From the NCBI GenBank assembly GCA_963835535.1, contig CAWIFL010000004.1, forward strand, positions 186,001-250,000: a stretch of 64,000 nucleotides of DNA. Reading direction: 5' to 3'. Below the pieces are notes generated by a model. It saw nothing but the letters and a program-made list of their open reading frames with translations, searched no databases and was not told the DNA's origin. The DNA is from Fen-1245 sp963835535. GTDB taxonomy: Bacteria > Gemmatimonadota > Gemmatimonadetes > Gemmatimonadales > JACORV01. A program made the translations under genes and the position numbers. This document shows positions 57,759-64,000 of this stretch, in pieces (the first letter of the stretch is position 1; each line of letters begins with the position of its first letter).

Positions 57759-58214
57759 ATGAAACGCAACCTCCCCGCGGTCCTCGCCGCCGCTCTGCTC
57801 GCGCTGACCTGCACGGAGCCCTCGCCGTCGGTGGGCGGCACGTGGCGCCTCACGAGCTCCGCCACATACCCCCCCGATTTCGACATCGCGCCGGGGCAGC
57901 CGGAGGTCTGTGCCGACACCGGCGTGCTGACGCTGTCCGGCGGCGCTGCCTTCAGCGGCACGTACGACAGTCTCACCATCGCCTGCAACACCGGCGGCAG
58001 AACGACCGGGAACAACGGCCTGGTGATCGACGGGGCGCTGGCCAGCGGGACCGTCTCCTTCAACTTCGACACGCCCGACTGGCTGTACGTGGGCACGGTC
58101 CACGGCGACAGCATGGGCGGGACCGTCACGGACAGCCTCAACGGTATGCCGGGGAGGGAGGCGGCGACCGGGAGCTGGAGCGCGTGCGAGAGTCGGACAT
58201 GCGGCACGAGATGA
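57759..58214 (+). CDS. Small predicted lipoprotein of unknown function
   Basis: A 151-residue secreted protein. The signal peptide ends in a lipobox, LLALTC, so it should be lipid-anchored at Cys17. The mature part is a small beta-rich domain (VGGTWRLTSSATYPPD, GVLTLSGGAAFSGTYDSL, DWLYVGTVHGDSMGGTVTD) of the lipocalin- or META-like appearance often seen in short lipoproteins, with four further Cys that may pair. It overlaps the next small secreted-protein gene as ATGA. It begins 4 nt after the tRNA, so it may share the tRNA's transcript. Confidence 0.7.
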   Translation: MKRNLPAVLAAALLALTCTEPSPSVGGTWRLTSSATYPPDFDIAPGQPEVCADTGVLTLSGGAAFSGTYDSLTIACNTGGRTTGNNGLVIDGALASGTVSFNFDTPDWLYVGTVHGDSMGGTVTDSLNGMPGREAATGSWSACESRTCGTR

Positions 58215-58603
58215 CGCCGCGCATCATTCTGGCGGCGGCGTCCGCGTGCATACTGGTCGCCGCGCCGGCCGCGGCCGATCAGCGGAGCCCGACCGCGCAC
58301 TGCAACGACGGCACCTACTACTACGGCACGAGCCGGCGTGAGGCCTGTGCCCACCACCGCGGCGTGTCGGAGTGGCTCGGGTCGGTGTCGCGGTCGCAAC
58401 TCCGGTCCGCCACGCCCAGACGCTCACGGCATTCGTCGACGGCGCATCGACCGCCGCAGCCCGCGACACACCGCCGGCCGTTCCACCCCCGACCCGCGGG
58501 CGCCACGGCGCGATGCAAAGACGGCACCTGGTCCAAGGACCCACGTCGGGCCGGTGCCTGTGGCCACCACGGCGGGATCGCCAGCTGGCTGGGCCGCCGC
58601 TAG
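58211..58603 (+). CDS. Small secreted protein with duplicated DUF3761-like motif
   Basis: A 130-residue exported protein: signal peptide (ILAAASACILVAAPAAA), then two copies of a Cys/His motif, AHCNDGTYYYGTSRREACAH with HRGVSEWLG, and ARCKDGTWSKDPRRAGACGH with HGGIASWLG. An Arg/Pro/His-rich linker lies between them. This is the DUF3761-type motif of small secreted proteins of unknown function, here in tandem. ATG 58211 overlaps the lipoprotein stop; ATG 58199 is the alternative. Each motif could hold a disulfide or bind a metal. Confidence 0.75.
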   Translation: MTPRIILAAASACILVAAPAAADQRSPTAHCNDGTYYYGTSRREACAHHRGVSEWLGSVSRSQLRSATPRRSRHSSTAHRPPQPATHRRPFHPRPAGATARCKDGTWSKDPRRAGACGHHGGIASWLGRR

Positions 58604-58607
58604 GAGG

Positions 58608-59483
58608 TCAGGCCGGCACGACCTCGTGGACCAGGCGGTTCTTCCCCTCGCGTTTGGCAGCGTAGAGCATCGTGTCGGTACGGTCCAGCAGCTCGTCCAC
58701 CGTGGCCGGCGGGTACGCGAAGGTCACCATTCCCATGCTGACGGTCACGGAGCGGGCGTTCTCGGGCAGAGCCGCCGCGCATTCCTCCCGCAGCTTCCCC
58801 AGCAACAGCGCCGCCACGTCCGCGCCCGTTTCCGGCAGACAGACTGCGAACTCGTCCCCTCCCAGGCGCCCGACGACGTCCGTCACGCGCAGCCGGTTGC
58901 GGATGGTGCGGGCCACCGCCCGCAGCACCTCGTCGCCGGCCTGGTGGCCGAGCCGGTCGTTGATCTGCTTGAAGCTGTCGAGGTCCAGGTAGGCGATCGT
59001 CATCGGTCGCCGGTACCGGCGCGCGAAGGCGAGCGCGGCGCCGGCGAGCTCGATGAAGTGGCGCCGGTTCGACACGCCCGTGAGCGAATCGGTCCGTGCG
59101 GATTCCTTCTCGCGCTCGAGCGCGTGCCGCAATGCCGCGATGACTTCGACGAAGACGAGGAAGAGCGCCGTGCGCAGCACGAGCACGATCACCAGCACGA
59201 TCCAGGAGGAGTACTGCTGCCCGGCGAGCAGGTCGCTCCCGATCCCGAGCACCGAGCTGAGGCCGGCGAAGACCAGGCCGGCGGGGCGGCTGATCCTGGT
59301 CGCCGCGTAGAAGATCGGGATGAGGTAGACGACGGCGATCTGGATTTCGTAGCCGGAGAGGTAGTCGACGAGGGCGATCGCGGCGAGCAGCCCCACGGCG
59401 ACGGCCGTCGCGCCCGCCTTGGACCGGCCCCCGGACTGCGCCTCCAGCAGAGCCTGGCCCATCATCGTCGCGCGTCCCGGCAT
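58608..59483 (-). CDS. Membrane diguanylate cyclase (GGDEF)
   Basis: A 291-residue enzyme making the second messenger c-di-GMP from GTP. About five hydrophobic helices fill residues 20-115 (ATAVAVGLLAAIALVDYLSG, WIVLVIVLVLRTALFLVFVE). The GGDEF domain follows (about 130-285): RTDSLTGVSNRRHF, YLDLDSFKQINDRLGHQAGD and RLGGDEFAVCLP with an intact GGDEF active site. No RxxD inhibitory site and no EAL domain are evident. It is single and convergent on the small secreted-protein gene with a gap of 4 bp. Confidence 0.93.
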   Translation of the reverse strand: MPGRATMMGQALLEAQSGGRSKAGATAVAVGLLAAIALVDYLSGYEIQIAVVYLIPIFYAATRISRPAGLVFAGLSSVLGIGSDLLAGQQYSSWIVLVIVLVLRTALFLVFVEVIAALRHALEREKESARTDSLTGVSNRRHFIELAGAALAFARRYRRPMTIAYLDLDSFKQINDRLGHQAGDEVLRAVARTIRNRLRVTDVVGRLGGDEFAVCLPETGADVAALLLGKLREECAAALPENARSVTVSMGMVTFAYPPATVDELLDRTDTMLYAAKREGKNRLVHEVVPA

Positions 59484-59652
59484 CGCTCCGTCGCCCTCAC
59501 GTGATCGGATGAGAGTGCGCCAACGAGATTAGCGCCATTCCCCTCCGGCATCAACCGCGGCGGCGTTGCGAGACGCCGTGCTCCGACGCCTGCTTGCCAC
59601 TCCCATCGGGGAGGCGATAGGTTTCGCCCCCCTCTGGTCCGAAGGGCTGGAC

Positions 59653-61755
59653 ATGAAGGAATACCCAAGCACACACATCCGGAATGTGGCCGTAGTGGGC
59701 CACGGAGGCAGCGGCAAGACCAGTCTGGTTGACGCCCTCGCCTTCGTGGCCGGAAGCAGCAAGCGGCACGGCCGCATCAAAGACGGTTCCTCGCTCACCG
59801 ACTACTCTCCCGACGAGATCGAACGCGGATACAGCATCAACCTGGCCCTGGCCTTCGCCGAGTGGGAAGGCGTGAAGGTCAACCTGTTCGACACTCCCGG
59901 CTATCTCGACTTCGCGGGCGAGGCGCTCGCGGGGATCTGGGCCGCGGATGCGTCGCTGATCGTGCTGGGCGCGTCGGCCGGCGTGGAGACGGGGACGGAG
60001 AAGGTCTGGGACTACTCCAGGGCCTGCGAGCACGAGGCGATTTTCTTCGTGTCGATGATGGACAAGGAGCACGCCGACTTCGCCAAGGTCTACGCGCAGA
60101 TCCGCGAGCGGCTGAGCCCCAAGGCCATCCCGGTCGAGATCCCGATCGGCGCGGGGCCCGACTTCCGCGGCATCGTCAACCTGATCAGCAGGACGGCGCA
60201 CGTGTACAAGCCGGGGACCAAGACCGGCGAGTACGACGAGCTGCCGATCCCCAAGGAGATCCAGGCGGAGTACGAGCGGTACGAGAACGACCTGATCGAG
60301 ACGGTGGCCTCGACCGACGACGCGCTGGTCGAGCGCTATCTCGAGGGGAAGGAGATCTCGCACGGCGAGCTGGTGACGGCGATGCGCGCGGCGATGAAGC
60401 GGCGCGAGCTGTTCCCCGTCTTCTGCGGCGCCGCCGAGTTGACCTTCGGCGCGCGGGCGCTCCTGTCGGAGATCGTGGAGCTGACCCCGGCGCCGGCCGA
60501 CAATCCGGCCGTGCACGCGGAGAAGTGGGGCACGGCCGAAAAGGTCGAGCTGGCGGAGCGGGACGACGCGCCGTTCAGCGCGCTGGTCTTCAAGACGGTG
60601 TCGGAGCCGCACGTCGGTGACGTGTCGCTGTTCCGCGTCTACTCCGGGACGGTGAAGAACGGGCAGGAGGTCCTCAATCCGGCCCGCAACGCGCTGGAGA
60701 AGCTCAACCACCTCTCGATCTCGCAGGGCAAGGACAAGATCGAGGTGGACCTGCTGCACGCGGGCGACGTCGGCGTGATCGCCAAGTTGCGCGACACCCA
60801 CAGCAACGACACGCTCGCGACCCATGCGGTGCCGGTGGTGCTGCCGCGCATCCCGTTCCCCGAGCCGATCATCCACGTCGCCGTCGAGGCGAAGGAGCGG
60901 GGCGACGAGGAGAAGATCAACCTCGGCCTGGCGAAGCTCGCCGAGGAGGACCCCACCTTCCACTGGGAGTACAACCCCGACGTCCGCCAGACCTGGATCT
61001 ACGGGCTGGGGGAGCGGCACCTCGAGGTGATCCTGGGGCGGCTGGCGCGGAAGTTCGGCGTGCACGCGATCCAGACCAAGCCGAAGATCCCGTACCGCGA
61101 GACGATCAAGGGGAAGGCGGAGGGCCAGGGGCGGCACAAGAAGCAGACCGGCGGGCGCGGGCAGTTCGGCGACTGCTGGATCCGGATGCTGCCGATGCCG
61201 CGCGGCGGTGGCTACGTCTTCGAGGACCAGATCGTCGGCGGCTCGATCCCCAGCAAGTTCATCCCCGCGGTGGACCGCGGGGTCCAGGAGGCCGCCGTGC
61301 GCGGGATCCTGGCCGGCCATCCGGTGGTGGACTTCAAGGTCCAGCTGTTCGACGGGTCATACCACACGGTGGACTCGAACGAAATGTCGTTCAAGCTCGC
61401 CGGCATCCTGGCGTTCCGGAACGTGTCGCCCAACTGCAAGCCGGTGCTGCTGGAGCCGCTGGCGGACCTCGAGGTGCTGACGCCCGAGGAGTACCTCGGC
61501 GCGGTGATGGGCGACCTCAACTCGCGGCGCGGGCAGATTCTGGGTTCGGAGCCGGACGGCAAGCTGCTGAAGCTGAAGGCGATCGTGCCGGAGGCGGAGC
61601 TGTACAAGTACGCCACCCAGCTCCACTCCCTCACCCAGGGGCGCAGCACCTTCCGGAAGAAGTTCAAGGGGTACGCCGAGATGCCCGCCGAGGCCGCGGC
61701 GAAGGTGATCGAGGAATACCAGAAGACGAAGAAAGAGAAAGAAGAGGAAGCCTAG
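59653..61755 (+). CDS. Elongation factor G paralogue (EF-G2-like) with altered GTPase motifs
   Basis: A 700-residue translational GTPase with all five EF-G domains. G1 reads VVGHGGSGKTSLVD, but switch I is SLTDYSPDEIERGYSINLAL in place of the RGITI type, and G3 reads DTPGYLDF, replacing the catalytic His of DTPGHVDF with Tyr. G4 is VSMMDKEHAD where canonical factors have NKMDREHAD, so its Asn-Lys is lost. Domains III-V are normal (GLGERHLEVILGRL, TGGRGQFGDCWIR, PEEYLGAVMGDLNSRRGQI). It is not in an rps/rpl operon, so it is probably a second EF-G with a ribosome-recycling or stress role. ATG 59653 follows GAAGG. Its stop shares CTAG with thyX. Confidence 0.9.
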   Translation: MKEYPSTHIRNVAVVGHGGSGKTSLVDALAFVAGSSKRHGRIKDGSSLTDYSPDEIERGYSINLALAFAEWEGVKVNLFDTPGYLDFAGEALAGIWAADASLIVLGASAGVETGTEKVWDYSRACEHEAIFFVSMMDKEHADFAKVYAQIRERLSPKAIPVEIPIGAGPDFRGIVNLISRTAHVYKPGTKTGEYDELPIPKEIQAEYERYENDLIETVASTDDALVERYLEGKEISHGELVTAMRAAMKRRELFPVFCGAAELTFGARALLSEIVELTPAPADNPAVHAEKWGTAEKVELAERDDAPFSALVFKTVSEPHVGDVSLFRVYSGTVKNGQEVLNPARNALEKLNHLSISQGKDKIEVDLLHAGDVGVIAKLRDTHSNDTLATHAVPVVLPRIPFPEPIIHVAVEAKERGDEEKINLGLAKLAEEDPTFHWEYNPDVRQTWIYGLGERHLEVILGRLARKFGVHAIQTKPKIPYRETIKGKAEGQGRHKKQTGGRGQFGDCWIRMLPMPRGGGYVFEDQIVGGSIPSKFIPAVDRGVQEAAVRGILAGHPVVDFKVQLFDGSYHTVDSNEMSFKLAGILAFRNVSPNCKPVLLEPLADLEVLTPEEYLGAVMGDLNSRRGQILGSEPDGKLLKLKAIVPEAELYKYATQLHSLTQGRSTFRKKFKGYAEMPAEAAAKVIEEYQKTKKEKEEEA

Positions 61756-62504
61756 ACCTTGTGGTAGACGACGCGCGCCGCTTCGGCGCCGTCGTCGGCC
61801 TTGTAGATCTCGAAGTCGGAGAAGAGCCGCGGGGCCTCCGCCGCGAGCACGCGGAGGACCGCGACCGCCATCCGCCGGATCTCCTGCTCGGCCCCCTCGC
61901 CGCAGCGGAGCTCGAGCATGGTCCGCCAGGCGCGGACGTTCGCGCTCACCACGATCTTCGTCTCCGTCGCGTTCGGCAGCAGGGAGCGCGCGGCTTCGCG
62001 CGCCATCTTGCGCCGGTGCACCTTGTCGGCCACCCACTCGTAGCGCCGCATCAGATCCTCGACCGCGCGGACGTACGCGTCCTGCGCCGCGGTGACCTGC
62101 GCGAGCCACGCGGTTTCCAGCCGCTCGTCCCCGAGCATCGCGGGCGGGACCACGAAGGCGGCGTGCGACTCGTCCACGTAGCGCTGGGAGAGCTGGCTGT
62201 AGCCGAAGCCGGCGCGGTGGCGCACCAGCTCGTGCGTGCAGGAGCGGGAGATCCCCTCGAGCAGGAGCACGTAGACGGCGTGCTCCAGCACCGAACCGTG
62301 GCCCTGCTTCTTGATGTTCTCGAGATAGTCCGCGGTCGTGCGCCTGGCCGGATTCGCCTGGCTCATGTAGCAGAGCCGGCCGGCAAACTCGGCGAGCCGC
62401 TCGCCGTCCGTCGCCTCGCCCTTCCAGTCCACCTTCAGGTGGTCCGGCTCGACGAACTGCGGCCGGCCGATCAACGTGACGCGCGGGGCGCGGAGGATTT
62501 CCAT
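61752..62504 (-). CDS. thyX: Flavin-dependent thymidylate synthase ThyX
   Basis: A 250-residue FAD enzyme methylating dUMP to dTMP with methylenetetrahydrofolate and NADPH. The blocks GHGSVLEHAVYVLLLEGIS, THELVRHRAGFGYSQLSQRY, LPNATETKIVVSANVRAW and ELRCGEGAEQEIR are typical. The signature motif is RHR followed by eight residues before Ser, one more than the usual RHRX7S. No ThyA is in the window; ThyX-only organisms also usually lack a typical folA. Its start lies 7 bp from a telomere-like repeat, and its stop is on a CTAG shared with the EF-G paralogue. Confidence 0.95.
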   Translation of the reverse strand: MEILRAPRVTLIGRPQFVEPDHLKVDWKGEATDGERLAEFAGRLCYMSQANPARRTTADYLENIKKQGHGSVLEHAVYVLLLEGISRSCTHELVRHRAGFGYSQLSQRYVDESHAAFVVPPAMLGDERLETAWLAQVTAAQDAYVRAVEDLMRRYEWVADKVHRRKMAREAARSLLPNATETKIVVSANVRAWRTMLELRCGEGAEQEIRRMAVAVLRVLAAEAPRLFSDFEIYKADDGAEAARVVYHKV

Positions 62505-62510
62505 TTAGAA

Positions 62511-62545
62511 GCAGGGGTCAGGGTTTAGGGGGTAGGGGTCAGGGA
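62511..62545. repeat. Telomere-like GGGGTTAG-type tract ahead of thyX
   Basis: GCAGGGGTCAGGGTTTAGGG and GGTAGGGGTCAGGGATCA run from 62511 to the stop of the FAD-linked oxidase. This is the same class as 7449-7529 and 2871-2972 but without a second arm. It fills the whole 41-bp spacer between the thyX start and the oxidase stop. Confidence 0.7.
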
Positions 62546-64000
62546 TCAAGGCTGCAGTACCCCGGGATTCGGCGCCAGGTCGAGCCGGTACGAGCCCCAC
62601 GCCGCGGCGCGCTCGATCTCGCGCAGTCGGGCGGCGATGCCGGCGGGGAGTGACGGCGCGTGCGGACCCACCTTGAGCACGTCGGCCGTCAACGCCCCGC
62701 CGTGGCCGCTCTTCAGGATCTTCACGCCGGGGTTCAGGACGCCCTTCGGATCCCACGCCTGCCGCGTGCGACGGCACAGGTCCAGGTAGGCGGCACCGAA
62801 GGTACGCTCGACGAACGGCGCGCGCAGCCGGCCGTCGCCGTGCTCGCCGGACGGCGTCCCGCCGAGGGCGATCTGCTCGGCGGTGACGCGCTCCAGGCAG
62901 GCCGCCAGCCGCGGGGCGAAGTCCGGGGCGGTCACGTCGGCCAGAAGGTTCGCGTGCAGGTGCCCGTCCCCCGCGTGGCCGAAGATGACGATCTCGAAGC
63001 CGGTCGCCTTCGCGGCCGCCCGCAAGGCGGCGATGTAGCGCTCGAGGCGCTCCGGCGGCACGCAGCCGTCCTCGACGACCTGGAGGGAGCGGAGGTTGTC
63101 GGGGAGCGAGGCGAGGATCGGGCTCGCGAGGTGGCGCAGCTCCCAGAGCCGACCCACGGTCGTCGCATCCTCGGCCACTTCCACCGAGGTCGCGATGCCC
63201 TTGACCGCCGCGGCGGCCGCGTGTGCGCTCCCCTCGAGTTCGACCAGGAGCACGGCCTCCGTGCCCGAGGCGAGATGGCGTTGCGCCGCACCGCGCACGA
63301 AGTCGAGATAGGTCTTGTCGAGCAGCTCCACGGCCGAGGGCCCGAGCGGCCGCAGGGCGAGGACCGCGGGGCCGACCTGGTCGAGCGAGCCGAGCGTGAC
63401 GAGCAGCGTGGTGCGCACGGCCGGGAGCGGCGCCAGCGCGACCTCGACGGCCGTGAACACGGCCAGCGTACCCTCGCTGCCGACCAGCAGGTCGGCCGTC
63501 CGCCCGCTCGCTGCGAACGCGTCCAGCGCGTAGCCCGACGAGTTCTTGAGCGTGCGGGGCGCCGCGGCGGCGAGGACGGCGGCATGCTCGCGGATCGTCG
63601 GCGCCACCTCTCGCAGGAACCGTTCTTCCGCCCCCGTGCGTCGGTGCGTCGGTGCGTCCGTGCGTCCGGCTTCCCCGTCTGCGGTGACGAATTCCAGCGC
63701 GCGCACCCAGCGGCGCATCGTGCCGTATTTCACGCTGTGCGAGCCCGCGGCGTTCGTGGCGGCCATGCCGCCGACCGTGCAGAACGCGCCGCTCGACGGA
63801 TCGGGCGGCAGGTGCAGGCCGAACGGCTGCGCCGCGAAGTTGAGGGCCCGGTAGGTGACGGAGGCGCCGCAGCGCGCGGTCTTCGCGTCCGGGTCGATGG
63901 CCGGCGCGTCGGGGCAGGCGCGCGTGAGGTCCAGGACGACGTCCGGCCCGACGTTGCCGCCCTGCATCCCGCTCCCGGCACCGCGGGGCACGAGCGCGAG
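62546..64000 (-). CDS. FAD-linked oxidase (GlcD/D-lactate-dehydrogenase-like), 5'-truncated by window edge
   Basis: A flavin dehydrogenase of the GlcD/D-lactate dehydrogenase type oxidising a 2-hydroxyacid. The FAD-binding PP-loop VPRGAGSGMQGG is at the window edge, followed by PPDPSSGAFCTVGGMAATNA and GSHSVKYGTMRRWVRALEFV. The C-terminal FAD-linked-oxidase domain ends with VIFGHAGDGHLHANLLADVT, GEHGDGRLRAPFVERTFG and WDPKGVLNPGVKIL. The frame is open to the last base, so 60 or more N-terminal residues are missing. In frame between GEA and GAEERFLREV sit 13 codons from the 39-bp repeat 63631-63669. Whether an Fe-S oxidase partner follows cannot be seen. Confidence 0.88.
   Translation of the reverse strand, partial: LALVPRGAGSGMQGGNVGPDVVLDLTRACPDAPAIDPDAKTARCGASVTYRALNFAAQPFGLHLPPDPSSGAFCTVGGMAATNAAGSHSVKYGTMRRWVRALEFVTADGEAGRTDAPTHRRTGAEERFLREVAPTIREHAAVLAAAAPRTLKNSSGYALDAFAASGRTADLLVGSEGTLAVFTAVEVALAPLPAVRTTLLVTLGSLDQVGPAVLALRPLGPSAVELLDKTYLDFVRGAAQRHLASGTEAVLLVELEGSAHAAAAAVKGIATSVEVAEDATTVGRLWELRHLASPILASLPDNLRSLQVVEDGCVPPERLERYIAALRAAAKATGFEIVIFGHAGDGHLHANLLADVTAPDFAPRLAACLERVTAEQIALGGTPSGEHGDGRLRAPFVERTFGAAYLDLCRRTRQAWDPKGVLNPGVKILKSGHGGALTADVLKVGPHAPSLPAGIAARLREIERAAAWGSYRLDLAPNPGVLQP
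63631..63669 (-). repeat. 39-bp ACGCACGG-type repeat, copy 2 (in frame inside oxidase gene)
   Basis: Read on the minus strand, it starts CCGGACGCACGGACGCACCG and ends ACGCACGGGGG. It is identical at 38 of 39 positions to 18229-18267. It adds 13 codons (AGRTDAPTHRRTG-like) between the FAD domain and the following helix without shifting frame. Confidence 0.85.

Overview
The window is a gene-dense, roughly 70% GC chromosomal segment with about 57 protein genes, one tRNA and no rRNA, prophage, transposase or CRISPR array. Several traits point to a Gemmatimonadota-type soil or sediment bacterium: secreted hydrolases whose signal peptides end in AQ (M28, S9 and S41 peptidases, tandem amidohydrolases), a lone futalosine-pathway MqnD-like gene, ThyX in place of ThyA, a tandem deoxynucleoside-kinase pair and two class I glutamine synthetases. 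The lineage is an inference from gene content; no rRNA is present to confirm it.

Layout. 1-7.4 kb: a truncated SF1 helicase, a secreted protein of unknown function, an M28 peptidase, a protein-free gap holding a promoter and a strong terminator (candidate structured RNA of about 420 nt), then a yhaM-like/hpt/hypothetical operon. 7.5-15 kb: PlsB-like acyltransferase, htpX-lemA, a secreted six-hairpin glycosidase-like protein, and a membrane PHP hydrolase behind a MerR regulator. 15.1-19.6 kb: an operon of three translationally coupled amidohydrolases, only the middle one keeping the usual metal ligands. 19.7-24.8 kb: a tight five-gene cassette (isocitrate-DH-like, HMG-CoA-lyase-like, class III CoA transferase, aconitase-like large and small subunits) that looks like a C5-dicarboxylate (citramalate/methylmalate/citraconate) pathway. 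24.8-27 kb: a small oxidase-like membrane protein, an orphan pseudopilin and an NAD(P)-binding epimerase-like protein. 27.1-33.7 kb: a TetR-TolC-MFP-RND efflux operon. 33.8-37 kb: receiver-DHp protein, MqnD-like protein, zinc-ribbon protein, and an RsbRD-like protein followed in frame by an orphan reading frame. 37.1-40.9 kb: two glutamine synthetases and a HAD phosphatase. 40.9-51 kb: a minus-strand series with a prolyl oligopeptidase, a toxin-antitoxin-like pair with its own operator, Ogt with an ECF sigma factor, a second M28 peptidase, a two-component system and a GMC oxidoreductase. 51-64 kb: DinB, VOC and OsmC proteins, a tricorn-type protease, two deoxynucleoside kinases, tRNA-Cys, small secreted proteins, a GGDEF protein, an EF-G paralogue, ThyX and a truncated FAD-linked oxidase.

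A recurring theme is short dispersed repeats. One roughly 27-bp family has at least six copies. TTAGGG-like tracts form inverted repeats at gene ends. A 39-bp repeat of an ACGCACGG-type unit occurs once in a signal-peptide region and once in frame inside an oxidase. Some copies supply N-terminal codons or stop codons, so these repeats appear to be shaping gene boundaries. Three convergent gene pairs end on one shared CTAG tetranucleotide.
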